From NCBI RefSeq assembly GCF_029522115.1, contig NZ_JAKWFK010000015.1, forward strand, positions 62,001 through 126,000: a DNA stretch of 64,000 nucleotides, given 5' to 3'. The translations under genes were made by a program, and so were the position numbers. The notes below the pieces were generated by a model. That model had not been told where the DNA came from. It made no database searches and saw only the letters and a list, made by a program, of their open reading frames with translations. Positions 13,274 through 22,400 of this stretch are shown here, in pieces (within the stretch, counting starts at the first letter, position 1; every line of letters begins with the position of its first letter). The stretch comes from Trinickia sp. Y13. GTDB lineage: Bacteria; Pseudomonadota; Gammaproteobacteria; Burkholderiales; Burkholderiaceae.

Positions 13274-13753
13274 ATGAACGAGCCCGAGAATCTGAAGCGC
13301 ATCCTGGAACGCGACCGCGTGATTGCCGTCGTCGGGCTGTCGACCCACGCTTACCGTCCGAGCCACTCGGTGGCGGCCTACATGCAGTCGCACGGCTATC
13401 GGATCGTTCCCGTCAATCCGGCCTACGCGAACGACACGGCGGGCGTGCTGGGGCAGCGCTGTTATGCGTCGCTCGCCATGGCCGCACACGCGCTCGCGCA
13501 GGAAGGCGCCGCCATTGAAATGGTCGACGTTTTTCGCCGGCCGGAGGAAGCGGTAGCCATCGCAGAAGAAGCCATCGCCATTGGCGCCAGATCCCTCTGG
13601 CTGCAAGTAGGCGTGATCAACGACGAGGCTGCCGCGCGAGCGAAGGCGGCAGGCCTGGACGTAGCGATGAACGTATGCGCGAAGATCGAGCACGAGCGAC
13701 TGTTCGGCTCCACGCACCGCGCCAACGCCCCGGCGCCGCGTGTGCCTCAATAG
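13274..13753 (+). CDS. CoA-binding domain protein (COG1832 type)
   Basis: A 159-residue single-domain Rossmann protein of the CoA-binding family. The nucleotide-binding motif IAVVGLSTHAYRPSHSVAAY lies near the start. It is followed by YRIVPVNPAY, VDVFRRPEEAV and LWLQVGVINDEAAARAKAAG, all typical of this family. The ATG at 13274 is chosen because the protein then starts at the family's usual position; longer in-frame starts upstream add unconserved residues. The cellular role of the family is poorly defined. Confidence 0.85.
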   Translation: MNEPENLKRILERDRVIAVVGLSTHAYRPSHSVAAYMQSHGYRIVPVNPAYANDTAGVLGQRCYASLAMAAHALAQEGAAIEMVDVFRRPEEAVAIAEEAIAIGARSLWLQVGVINDEAAARAKAAGLDVAMNVCAKIEHERLFGSTHRANAPAPRVPQ

Positions 13754-13805
13754 ATGCCCGGCGGCGGGAGGCGGGAGGCGCCCCCGGCGCTCGACCGCCA
13801 GCGGC

Positions 13806-14627
13806 TTACTTTAGCCACTTGTCCCTAATCGAATCGAACTGCCCCGTTTCACGCGCAAGGTGCAGCCATTGATCGACGTATTGCTGATACGTCACGTCGC
13901 CCTGCGGCACCATGTAGGCCTTTTCGCCGTACTGGAACGGTTTGTCGGGATGGACTGAGCACAGGCCGGGGTTGAGCTTTTGTTGGAGCAGGGTTTCCGA
14001 TGCGTCGGTCACCATCACATCCGCTTTGCCTTCCAGGATCTGCTTGAAGATCGAGACGTTGTCGGGATAGACCGTCAGCTTGGCATGTGACAGATATTGC
14101 TTGGCGAAGCGCTCGTTGGTGCCGCCCGGATTGACGATCACGCGCGTGCCAGGCTGATCGATTTGTGCCAGCGTTTGGTATTTCGCGGCGTCGGCGCAAC
14201 GGGTGATCGGCGCTTTGCCATCCACCATGTAAGGCTGCGTGAAGAACACGCGCTTTTGCCGCTCGAGCGTGGTCGATACGCCCCCCACGGCAATGTCGCA
14301 CTTCGCGAGGAAGTCGCTCATGAGGTTCGACCAAGTCGTTTTGACGAAGTCCGCCTTGACGCCGAGCGACTTCGCCAATGATTCCGCCATGTCGATGTCG
14401 ATTCCTTCGAACGTGCCGTCGGCCTTCAGAAACGAGTACGGCTTGTAGTCGCCCGTCGTGCAGACGCGCAACGTGCCGCGCGCGATCACCGCGTCCAGCC
14501 GCGAGGGGGCCGCGGCGGGACTCGCGCTTGGCGCCGCGCCGCTTGCTTGCGCGAACGCCGCGCCCGTGCACGATGCCGCCAGCGCGAGCGCGCCGATCGA
14601 AAGGCGAAGCAGGTCTTTCCGGATCAT
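13806..14627 (-). CDS. pheC: Periplasmic cyclohexadienyl dehydratase (PheC-like), SBP-type fold
   Basis: A 273-residue exported protein. The N-terminal signal peptide (MIRKDLLRLSIGALALAASC onward, Ala-rich cleavage region) is followed by a solute-binding-protein fold. The segments LRVCTTGDYKPYSFL, IAVGGVSTTLERQKRVFF, RVIVNPGGTNERFAKQ and YVDQWLHLARETGQ closely match my memory of the PheC cyclohexadienyl dehydratase of Pseudomonas aeruginosa. That enzyme turns prephenate or arogenate into phenylpyruvate or phenylalanine in the periplasm. The ATG at 14627 has AAGGAGA upstream. The alternative is an amino-acid ABC transporter binding protein; no permease or ATPase gene is adjacent, which favours the enzyme. 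Confidence 0.8.
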   Translation of the reverse strand: MIRKDLLRLSIGALALAASCTGAAFAQASGAAPSASPAAAPSRLDAVIARGTLRVCTTGDYKPYSFLKADGTFEGIDIDMAESLAKSLGVKADFVKTTWSNLMSDFLAKCDIAVGGVSTTLERQKRVFFTQPYMVDGKAPITRCADAAKYQTLAQIDQPGTRVIVNPGGTNERFAKQYLSHAKLTVYPDNVSIFKQILEGKADVMVTDASETLLQQKLNPGLCSVHPDKPFQYGEKAYMVPQGDVTYQQYVDQWLHLARETGQFDSIRDKWLK

Positions 14628-14806
14628 TCGAAGGTCTCCTTGGGTGTTGGCAGCGAACCGCTGTCGCATAGACGCAGCGTCCGATCATAGCCGTACCAAA
14701 ATGCCGCAGGCGAGCTTCGCGTCGCAAAAGCCGATATCCGGCCCGAACGAGATCGCCGCTCCGGTAAAATGGCCGTCTTTCCCGCTTCGCCTTGCGCTTT
14801 CATCCC

Positions 14807-15904
14807 GTGCCCTCCACCTTGCTCAACGATACGTTCCTTCGCGCGCTGCTGCGCCAGCCCACCGACTACACGCCGATTTGGCTCATGCGGCAGGCGGGCC
14901 GGTATCTGCCCGAGTACAACGCCACCCGTGCACGCGCAGGCAGCTTCCTCGGCTTGGCCAAGAACCCCGATTTCGCGACGGAGGTCACGTTGCAGCCGCT
15001 CGAGCGCTTTCCGCTCGACGCCGCCATCCTGTTCTCCGATATCCTCACGGTACCCGATGCAATGGGCTTGGGATTGTCGTTCGCGGCGGGAGAGGGGCCG
15101 CGCTTCGCGCACCCGGTTCGCACGGAAGAGGATGTCGCGCGGCTGCGCGTGCCCGATATCGACGCCACGCTCGGCTATGTGACCGACGCCGTGCGCTCGA
15201 TTCGCCGCGCGCTCACGGACGGGCAGGGCCGCCAGCGGGTGCCGCTCATCGGCTTTTCTGGCAGTCCGTGGACGCTTGCCTGCTACATGGTCGAGGGCGG
15301 CGGCTCCGACGATTTCCGCACGGTGAAGTCGATGCTGTACGCGCGCCCCGATCTGATGCACCGGATCTTGCACATCAACGCCGAGGCGGTCGCCGCTTAC
15401 CTCAATGCGCAGATTCGCGCAGGTGCGCAAGCCGTGATGATCTTCGACACATGGGGCGGCGCACTCGCGGACGGCATCTTTCAGCGCTTTTCGCTTCAAT
15501 ACATCGAGGCCGTGGTGCGGCGGCTCGTGCGCGAGCACGAAGGCAGCCGCGTGCCGGTCGTCACGTTCACGAAGGGCGGGGGCCTGTGGCTCGACGATAT
15601 CGCCGCGTGCGGCGTCGACGCGGTCGGGCTCGATTGGACGGTCAATCTGGGTGCGGCCCGCGAGCGAGTCGGCTCGCGCGTTGCCCTGCAAGGCAATCTC
15701 GACCCTGCCGCGCTGTTCGCGCCCCCGGCGGCCGTTCGCGAGCAAGCGCGCGCAGTGCTCGACAGTTACGGCAATCATCCTGGGCACGTTTTCAATCTCG
15801 GGCACGGGATCTCTCAATTCGCTCCGCCCGAAAATGTTGCGGAGCTCGTCGATGAAGTCCACCAATACAGCAGGGCGATGCGCGCGCAGGCGAGCGGCGG
15901 CTGA
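14807..15904 (+). CDS. hemE: Uroporphyrinogen decarboxylase
   Basis: Cytoplasmic haem-biosynthesis enzyme that removes four carboxyl groups from uroporphyrinogen III to give coproporphyrinogen III. The N-terminal signature [19 protein letters not shown] is complete, as are [18 protein letters not shown] and the C-terminal [17 protein letters not shown]. The start is uncertain: GTG at 14807 gives about 365 residues, and a TTG at 14792 would add five. No good ribosome site separates them. Divergent from the pheC-like gene. Confidence 0.95.
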   Translation: MPSTLLNDTFLRALLRQPTDYTPIWLMRQAGRYLPEYNATRARAGSFLGLAKNPDFATEVTLQPLERFPLDAAILFSDILTVPDAMGLGLSFAAGEGPRFAHPVRTEEDVARLRVPDIDATLGYVTDAVRSIRRALTDGQGRQRVPLIGFSGSPWTLACYMVEGGGSDDFRTVKSMLYARPDLMHRILHINAEAVAAYLNAQIRAGAQAVMIFDTWGGALADGIFQRFSLQYIEAVVRRLVREHEGSRVPVVTFTKGGGLWLDDIAACGVDAVGLDWTVNLGAARERVGSRVALQGNLDPAALFAPPAAVREQARAVLDSYGNHPGHVFNLGHGISQFAPPENVAELVDEVHQYSRAMRAQASGG

Positions 15905-16356
15905 CCGATTGGTTATGGTGCGCCGCACACAGGTGGGCTCTCGCTCTAGGGCGCGGACCCGCTGAAAAATGGCATCGCCGGGCCGTCTCGCGCTTGTCAA
16001 GTCTTGACTTATACACATTCTTCTCGTTGCGCCGCGGTAGAGCGAACAGAGGTTGACGCTGGCACACAAACGATGTACCGCGTCGGCTCAGGCCTTGTTC
16101 GACAAGGCTTTGCGAGCGCCCGGCTCAATGTGCGGTTGCCCACGGAACGACAGCGCGGCGGCCTTGCTTCGGCTCGGCAGGGGCACTTTTCAACAAAGTT
16201 ATCCACAAGCGGCGCGGGGCGGTCGGTAAAGTCCAGCGAGATCCATAGGTTAGCGGCGAATCTCATGTTTTACTTTAAGTTCGTGCCGTCCAGTCGAGTC
16301 TCGATGTATGGGGAACGATGCGCCTCATGCGGCGAAGCGCCCTGGAGCCGTGCAGG
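15905..16356. other. hemE-priA intergenic region with two DnaA-box-like sites
   Basis: No gene seen. The region contains TTATACACA at 16009-16017 and TTATCCACA at 16199-16207, the second a perfect match to the DnaA-box consensus. Just before the first, the sequence has a short inverted repeat (TCAAG-TC-TTGA). The end of the region near 16260-16310 is comparatively AT-rich and probably holds the priA promoter. Confidence 0.6.
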
Positions 16357-18630
16357 ATGAGCGAAGTGTTCGTACGCGTCGCGCTCGACCATCCGTTGCC
16401 GACCCTCTTCGACTATCGCTGCGCTCAGTCGCCTGCACCCGGGCCGGGCACGCTCGTCGCCGTTCCGTTCGGCAAGCGCGACGTCGTGGGGCTCGTCGTC
16501 GAGGTGAGCGATCGCACCGAACTGCCGGCCGAGCGCGTGCGGGACGTACAGGCCGCGTGCGATGGGTGCGCGCCGCTCGCGGCCGAGTGGCTCGCGCTGG
16601 TCGCATTCGCCGCCGACTATTACCAGCGCTCGCTCGGCGAAGTCGCGCTGCCGGCGTTGCCGCAGGCGTTGCGCGATGCGCAGAGGTGGCCGCGGCTGTT
16701 TGCCGCTGCACCCCGCTTTCGGCTGACCGAGGCGGGGCGGGCCGCTCTGCCGGACGCGCTACCGGTGCGAGCGGCCGCATTGCGCCGGCTCGCCGCGGCC
16801 CTCGCCGATGCGCGCTCACTCGATCTGTCCGAGGCGCGCGCCATGCACCCGAAGGCCGGTGCAACCTTGCAGGCATGGCAGGCCGATGGATGGGTCGATG
16901 TCGAAGCGGACGCCGGCATCGCCGGGGCGAGCCGCACCGGCGAAGGCGCGGGAGGCGATGCGGCGGACGTGGCCGATGCGGACATCGCGCGCCCCGCTTT
17001 GACCGAGGAGCAAACGCAGGCGGTCGAGGCGATCGCCGCGGCGCAGGGTTTTTCTCCTTTTCTGCTGCATGGCGTCACCGGTAGCGGCAAAACCGAGGTG
17101 TACCTGCGCGCGATCGAAGCGGTGTTCGCGGCGCGCCCCCATGCGCAAGCGCTCGTTCTCGTGCCCGAGATCAACCTCACGCCCCAGTTCGAAGCGGCGT
17201 TCCGCGCGCGCTTCGCCGTGCCGCTCGGCCACGACGCCATCGTCACCTTGCATAGCGCAATGGCGGACGGCGAGCGCGTGCGCAGCTGGCTCGCCGCCCA
17301 CACGGGCCGGGCACGCGTCGTCCTCGGCACGCGGCTGGCCGTGCTGGCTTCGATGCCTGAGCTGGCGCTGATCGTCGTCGACGAAGAACACGAGCCAGCC
17401 TACAAGCAGCAAGAGGGGTTGCGCTATTCGGCGCGCGATCTGGCGATTTGGCGGGCCAAGCAACGGGGCGTGGCGGTCGTGCTCGGCTCCGCCACGCCCT
17501 CGCTGGAAAGCTGGTGGCAGGCCGAGCAGGGCCGCTATCGCCGGCTCTCGCTTGCACGGCGCGCCGTGGCCGACGCGGCGCTGCCGACGGTCAAAATGAT
17601 CGATTTGGAGGAAGAGCGGCGGCGCGGGCGCGGTAGCGTCGACGGCATCTCCGGGCCTTTGGCCGCCGCTTTGAAGGCGCGCCTCGAACGCGGCGAACAA
17701 AGCCTCGTTTTTCTGAACCGCCGCGGCTATGCGCCGGTGCTCGCGTGCGACGCGTGCGGGTGGGTAGCCGGGTGCCCGCGCTGTAGCGCCTACGTCGTGT
17801 TGCACAAGAGCGAGCACACGCTTCGATGCCATCACTGCGGCTGGGAGGCGCGTGTGCCGCGCGCTTGCCCCGAGTGCGGCAACGTCGATATCGCGCCGCT
17901 CGGCCGCGGCACGCAGCGCGTGGAAGAGACCCTGGCGCAGATCGTGCCGGGCGCGCGGGTGCTGCGCATCGACGCCGACAGCACGCGCCGCAAGGGCAGC
18001 GCTCAGACGCTTTTTTCCAACGTGCACGCGGGGGAAGTGGACATCCTGGTCGGCACGCAAATGATTGCCAAGGGTCATGATTTCCGGCGCGTGTCGCTCG
18101 TGGGGGTGTTGAACGCCGATGCGGCGCTGTTTTCGCACGATTTCCGCGCGGGCGAGCGGCTCTTCGCACAACTGATGCAGGTGAGCGGGCGCGCCGGGCG
18201 GGCGGGGCTGCCTGGGGAAGTGTTGGTGCAGACGCGCTATCCGCGGCACGCGCTCTATCACGCGCTCGCGCGCCACGATTATGTCGGCTTCGCCAATGCG
18301 ACACTCGCCGAGCGCCGCGAGGCGCAACTGCCGCCGTTCGTTTATCAGGCGCTGCTGCGCGCCGAAGCCAAAACGCTCGAGGCGGCGCTGGCGTTTCTGG
18401 GCCACGCTTGCGCGGCGCTAGCCGAGATCCCGTCTGCGCAGCGGGTGACCGTCTACGATGCCGTGCCGATGACGATCGTCAAAGTGGCCAACGTTCATCG
18501 CGCGCAGCTGTTGCTCGAGAGCGCTTCGCGCGCGTCGCTGCTCGCGACGCTGCGCGCCTGGCAAGCGCCGCTGCGCACGTTGAAGGGCGTCATACGCTGG
18601 AGCGTTGAAGTGGACCCGCTCGATATTTGA
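16357..18630 (+). CDS. priA: Primosomal replication restart helicase PriA
   Basis: A 757-residue superfamily-2 DNA helicase that recognises abandoned forks and reloads DnaB. Motifs are Walker A HGVTGSGKTEVY, the DEEH box VVDEEHEPAYKQQ, and the zinc-binding cysteines CDACGWVAGCPRC / CHHCGW / CPECGN. Helicase motif V/VI is GTQMIAKGHDFRRV and QVSGRAGRAG. The ATG at 16357 gives the family N-terminus (MSEVFVRVALDHPLPTLFDY); an earlier ATG at 16318 is possible. Two DnaA-box-like sites lie upstream. Confidence 0.96.
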   Translation: MSEVFVRVALDHPLPTLFDYRCAQSPAPGPGTLVAVPFGKRDVVGLVVEVSDRTELPAERVRDVQAACDGCAPLAAEWLALVAFAADYYQRSLGEVALPALPQALRDAQRWPRLFAAAPRFRLTEAGRAALPDALPVRAAALRRLAAALADARSLDLSEARAMHPKAGATLQAWQADGWVDVEADAGIAGASRTGEGAGGDAADVADADIARPALTEEQTQAVEAIAAAQGFSPFLLHGVTGSGKTEVYLRAIEAVFAARPHAQALVLVPEINLTPQFEAAFRARFAVPLGHDAIVTLHSAMADGERVRSWLAAHTGRARVVLGTRLAVLASMPELALIVVDEEHEPAYKQQEGLRYSARDLAIWRAKQRGVAVVLGSATPSLESWWQAEQGRYRRLSLARRAVADAALPTVKMIDLEEERRRGRGSVDGISGPLAAALKARLERGEQSLVFLNRRGYAPVLACDACGWVAGCPRCSAYVVLHKSEHTLRCHHCGWEARVPRACPECGNVDIAPLGRGTQRVEETLAQIVPGARVLRIDADSTRRKGSAQTLFSNVHAGEVDILVGTQMIAKGHDFRRVSLVGVLNADAALFSHDFRAGERLFAQLMQVSGRAGRAGLPGEVLVQTRYPRHALYHALARHDYVGFANATLAERREAQLPPFVYQALLRAEAKTLEAALAFLGHACAALAEIPSAQRVTVYDAVPMTIVKVANVHRAQLLLESASRASLLATLRAWQAPLRTLKGVIRWSVEVDPLDI

Positions 18631-18746
18631 GGGGCCAGGTCGGGGAGGCGATGAAGCAGGCTTCGGAGTCGAAAAGCCAATGAGCCGCCGCAGAAGCGGC
18701 CGCCCGCGCGGCGGCGCGGTAGGCTACACGCCAATCGGCATGCGCT

Positions 18747-18935
18747 TCAGGCTTCAGCCCAGTAGCGTCGCAGGCGGCTGCGCGCGGCACGGGCGCGCGT
18801 GCGGACGCGATTCGTGTAGCTGGGCGCCGGCGAAGTGAGCGGCCGCGCGCAAGCGGCGATCGGGGAGCGTTGGCGCCGTGTCTGCGGCGCATGGCGCGCG
18901 CAAGACCGGCTTTCGTTGGAACAGATCATGATGGG
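18747..18935 (-). CDS. Possible small basic protein of unknown function
   Basis: An open frame of 62 codons, start to stop, rich in Arg and ending SYTNRVRTRARAARSRLRRY plus four residues. It starts 16 bases after the stop of the small membrane protein gene on the same strand, so the two could form an operon. There is no recognised domain, and GC-rich DNA here favours chance Arg-rich frames. Offered only as a candidate; the rest of 18631-18951 shows nothing else. Confidence 0.25.
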   Translation of the reverse strand, partial: PIMICSNESRSCARHAPQTRRQRSPIAACARPLTSPAPSYTNRVRTRARAARSRLRRYWAEA

Positions 18936-18951
18936 CCTCTTGTCCGGCCTC

Positions 18952-19131
18952 TCAGCCGCGTTGTTCGGACATGCGCGCGTCGTTTGCCGCCGCTTCGGCC
19001 TGCTGTCGAGCCTGGCGCACGCGGGCGAGCGCCAAGGCACGTTCACGCGCCGGCGATGCGCCGCGCACGAACAGCGTCAGGCATACCACGGCCATCATCC
19101 AAACCGCGCCGAATACGAGCCACTTTTCCAT
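18952..19131 (-). CDS. Small single-pass membrane protein, function unknown
   Basis: A 59-residue protein with one N-terminal transmembrane helix (MEKWLVFGAVWMMAVVCLTL) followed by a charged Ala/Arg-rich cytoplasmic tail that could form a short coiled coil. The ATG at 19131 has an excellent AAAGGAGAGG ribosome site, better evidence than the length alone would give. Two further in-frame ATGs upstream lack such sites. It lies between priA and putA on the opposite strand. No function can be assigned. Confidence 0.65.
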   Translation of the reverse strand: MEKWLVFGAVWMMAVVCLTLFVRGASPARERALALARVRQARQQAEAAANDARMSEQRG

Positions 19132-19314
19132 TTTTGCCTCTCCTTTCCCCGCGCTCACCGTGCGTTGGGGCGCTTTCCTGCGTTAACGGCATTCCAGCGC
19201 TCGCCCGTAGGGCGGTGGTACCGATTTCAGGTAAGGGAAAATACCGAGCGCAACCGCGTAGGCCCGGCGCGCTTGGATTTCGTGGCAACCCTTGCCAGTA
19301 AAGGGTTTGAATGG

Positions 19315-19350
19315 GGTGCAACCAACCTTGCGTTTTGGTTGCACCTTTTT
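19315..19350. promoter_or_regulatory. Likely PutA operator upstream of putA (inverted repeat with two GTTGCA sites)
   Basis: The arms GGTGCAACCAA (19315-19325) and TTGGTTGCACC (19335-19345) are perfect inverted repeats, and each contains GTTGCA on one strand. GTTGCA is the consensus reported for the E. coli PutA ribbon-helix-helix domain. Five T follow the second arm, so the structure could also act as a transcription attenuator. It lies about 70 bases before the putA start. Confidence 0.65.
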
Positions 19351-19417
19351 ATTGGGAGGCGTACGATTCGGCGAACTTTGCACATATCGGCCGGCGCCGC
19401 CGGCGATCGAAGGAACC

Positions 19418-22400
19418 ATGGCCAGCACTACCTTAGGCGTCAAAGTCGACGACCTCCTCCGCTCCCGTCTCAAAGAAGCCGCCGCCCGGCTCGAACGCAC
19501 GCCGCATTGGCTCATCAAGCAAGCGATCTTTGCCTATCTCGAGAAGATCGAACATGGCCAACTGCCGCCCGAGCTTTCCGGCGCATCGATCGGCGCGGAC
19601 TTCGGCGACGGCGCCGCGCCGGAGCACGAGGAAGATGGCGCACCGCACCCATTCCTCGATTTCGCGCAGAACGTGCAGCCGCAATCGGTACTGCGCGCGG
19701 CGATCACCGCTGCCTACCGCCGCCCCGAGCCCGAGTGCGTGCCGTTCTTGATCGGCGAGGCGCGCTTGCCCGCGTCCCTGGCTGCCGATGTCGGCAAGTT
19801 GGCGACCAAGCTCGTCGAGACGTTGCGCGCCAAGCGCACGGGTGGCGGCGTCGAAGGTCTCATCCATGAGTTCTCGCTGTCGAGCCAGGAAGGCGTCGCG
19901 TTGATGTGCCTGGCCGAAGCGCTGTTGCGCATTCCCGATCGCGCCACGCGCGATGCGCTCATTCGCGACAAGATCAGCAAGGGCGATTGGAAGTCGCACA
20001 TGGGGCATGCCCCGTCGATGTTCGTCAATGCAGCCACTTGGGGCCTCATGATCACGGGCAAGCTCGTGACCACCAACAGCGAAGCGGGCTTGTCCTCCGC
20101 GCTGACGCGCCTGATCGGCAAGGGCGGCGAGCCGTTGATCCGCAAGGGCGTCGACATCGCCATGCGTCTGATGGGCGAGCAGTTCGTGACGGGCGAGACG
20201 ATTTCGGAAGCGCTCGCGAACAGCCGCAAGTACGAGGCGCGGGGCTTCCGCTATTCGTACGACATGCTTGGCGAGGCCGCGACGACCGAAGAAGACGCGC
20301 AGCGCTACTACGCGTCGTACGAGCAAGCCATTCATGCCATCGGCAAGGCCGCCGGCGGCCGCGGCATTTACGAAGGCCCCGGCATTTCGATCAAGCTTTC
20401 GGCGTTGCACGCGCGTTACTCGCGCGCTCAGCAAGAGCGCGCGATGAGCGAGCTGCTGCCGCGCGTGCGCTCGCTCGCCGCGCTCGCGCGCCGCTACGAC
20501 ATCGGCCTGAACATCGACGCCGAGGAAGCCGACCGCCTCGAGCTGTCGCTCGATCTGCTCGAAGCCCTGTGCTTCGATCCTGAACTCGCGGGATGGAACG
20601 GTATCGGGTTCGTCATTCAGGCATATCAAAAGCGCTGCCCGTTCGTGATCGACTACGTGATCGATCTCGCGCGCCGCAGCCGTCACCGCATCATGGTGCG
20701 CCTCGTGAAGGGCGCGTACTGGGACAGCGAAATCAAGCGCGCGCAACTGGACGGCCTCGAGGGCTATCCGGTTTACACGCGCAAGGTGTACACGGACGTC
20801 TCGTACCTCGCCTGCGCGAAGAAGCTGCTAGGCGCGCCCGACGCCGTGTTCCCGCAGTTCGCGACGCACAACGCCTACACGCTGTCGGCCATCTATCATC
20901 TGGCCGGACAGAACTACTACCCGGGCCAGTACGAGTTCCAGTGCCTGCACGGGATGGGCGAGCCGCTGTACGAAGAAGTGACGGGCCGCGAGAAGTTGAA
21001 CCGCCCGTGCCGGATCTACGCACCGGTCGGCACCCATGAGACGCTGCTGGCTTATCTCGTGCGCCGGCTGCTCGAGAACGGGGCCAACACCTCGTTCGTC
21101 AACCGCATCGCCGACGAAACCGTGCCGGTTTCCGCGCTCGTCGAAGATCCCGTCGATGAAGCTTCGCGGATCGTGCCGCTCGGCGCGCCGCACGCGAAGA
21201 TTCCTCTGCCGCGCGATCTCTACGGCGATGAGCGCCCCAACTCGATGGGCCTCGATCTGTCGAACGAGCACCGCTTGGCATCGCTGTCCTCGGCGCTGCT
21301 CGCGAGCGCGCACCATCCGTGGCGCGCCGCGCCGATGCTCGAGTCGGGCGAGCTGCCTGCCTCGAGCGCGGCTGGCCGCGTCGAGCGCGCTGTGCGCAAT
21401 CCGGCCGATCACCGCGATATCGTAGGCTCGGTCGTGGAAGCGACGCGCGAAGACGTGCAAGCGGCGCTCGCCGCCGCCGTCGCCGCGGCTCCGATCTGGC
21501 AAGCCACGCCGGTCGATGCGCGCGCCGATTGCCTGGCGCGCGCCGCCGATCTGCTCGAAGCGCAGATGCATACGCTGATGGGCTTGATCGTGCGCGAAGC
21601 GGGCAAGTCGCTGCCGAACGCGATCGCCGAGATCCGCGAGGCGGTCGATTTCCTGCGCTACTACGCGGCGCAAATCCGCAGCGAGTTTTCCAACGATACG
21701 CATCGGCCGCTCGGTCCCGTGGTCTGCATCAGCCCGTGGAACTTCCCGCTCGCGATCTTCATGGGACAGGTGGCCGCCGCATTGGCAGCCGGCAACACGG
21801 TGCTGGCCAAGCCCGCCGAGCAAACGCCGCTGATCGCCGCGCAGGCCGTTCGCTTGCTGCGCGAAGCCGGCGTGCCCGCGGGCGCCGTGCAGCTGTTGCC
21901 AGGCGACGGCGAAACCGTGGGCGCTGCACTCGTCGCCGATGCCCGCGCACGCGCGGTCATGTTCACGGGGTCGACCGAAGTCGCGCGCCTCATCAACAAG
22001 ACGCTCGCAGATCGTCTCGATCCGGACGGCAAACCGATTCCGCTGATCGCGGAGACGGGCGGCCAGAACGCGATGATCGTCGATTCGTCGGCGCTCGCGG
22101 AGCAAGTCGTCGCCGACGTCATGCAATCGGCATTCGATTCGGCCGGCCAGCGCTGCTCGGCGTTGCGCGTGCTATGTTTGCAAGACGACGTCGCCGATCG
22201 CACGCTGACGATGCTCAAGGGCGCGATGTACGAATTGGCTCTCGGCAATCCCGACCGGCTTTCGACGGATGTCGGCCCTGTCATCGATGCCGAAGCCAAG
22301 CGCACGATCGACGCGCATGTGGCCGGGCTACGCGAGAAAGGGCGTTCGATTACGCAACTGCCGTTGCCCGAGGCATGCGCGCATGGCACGTTCGTGCCGC

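Noticed and set aside
19433-20746. Long minus-strand frame opposite putA
   Set aside because: Same reason: antisense shadow of a conserved gene with no recognisable content.
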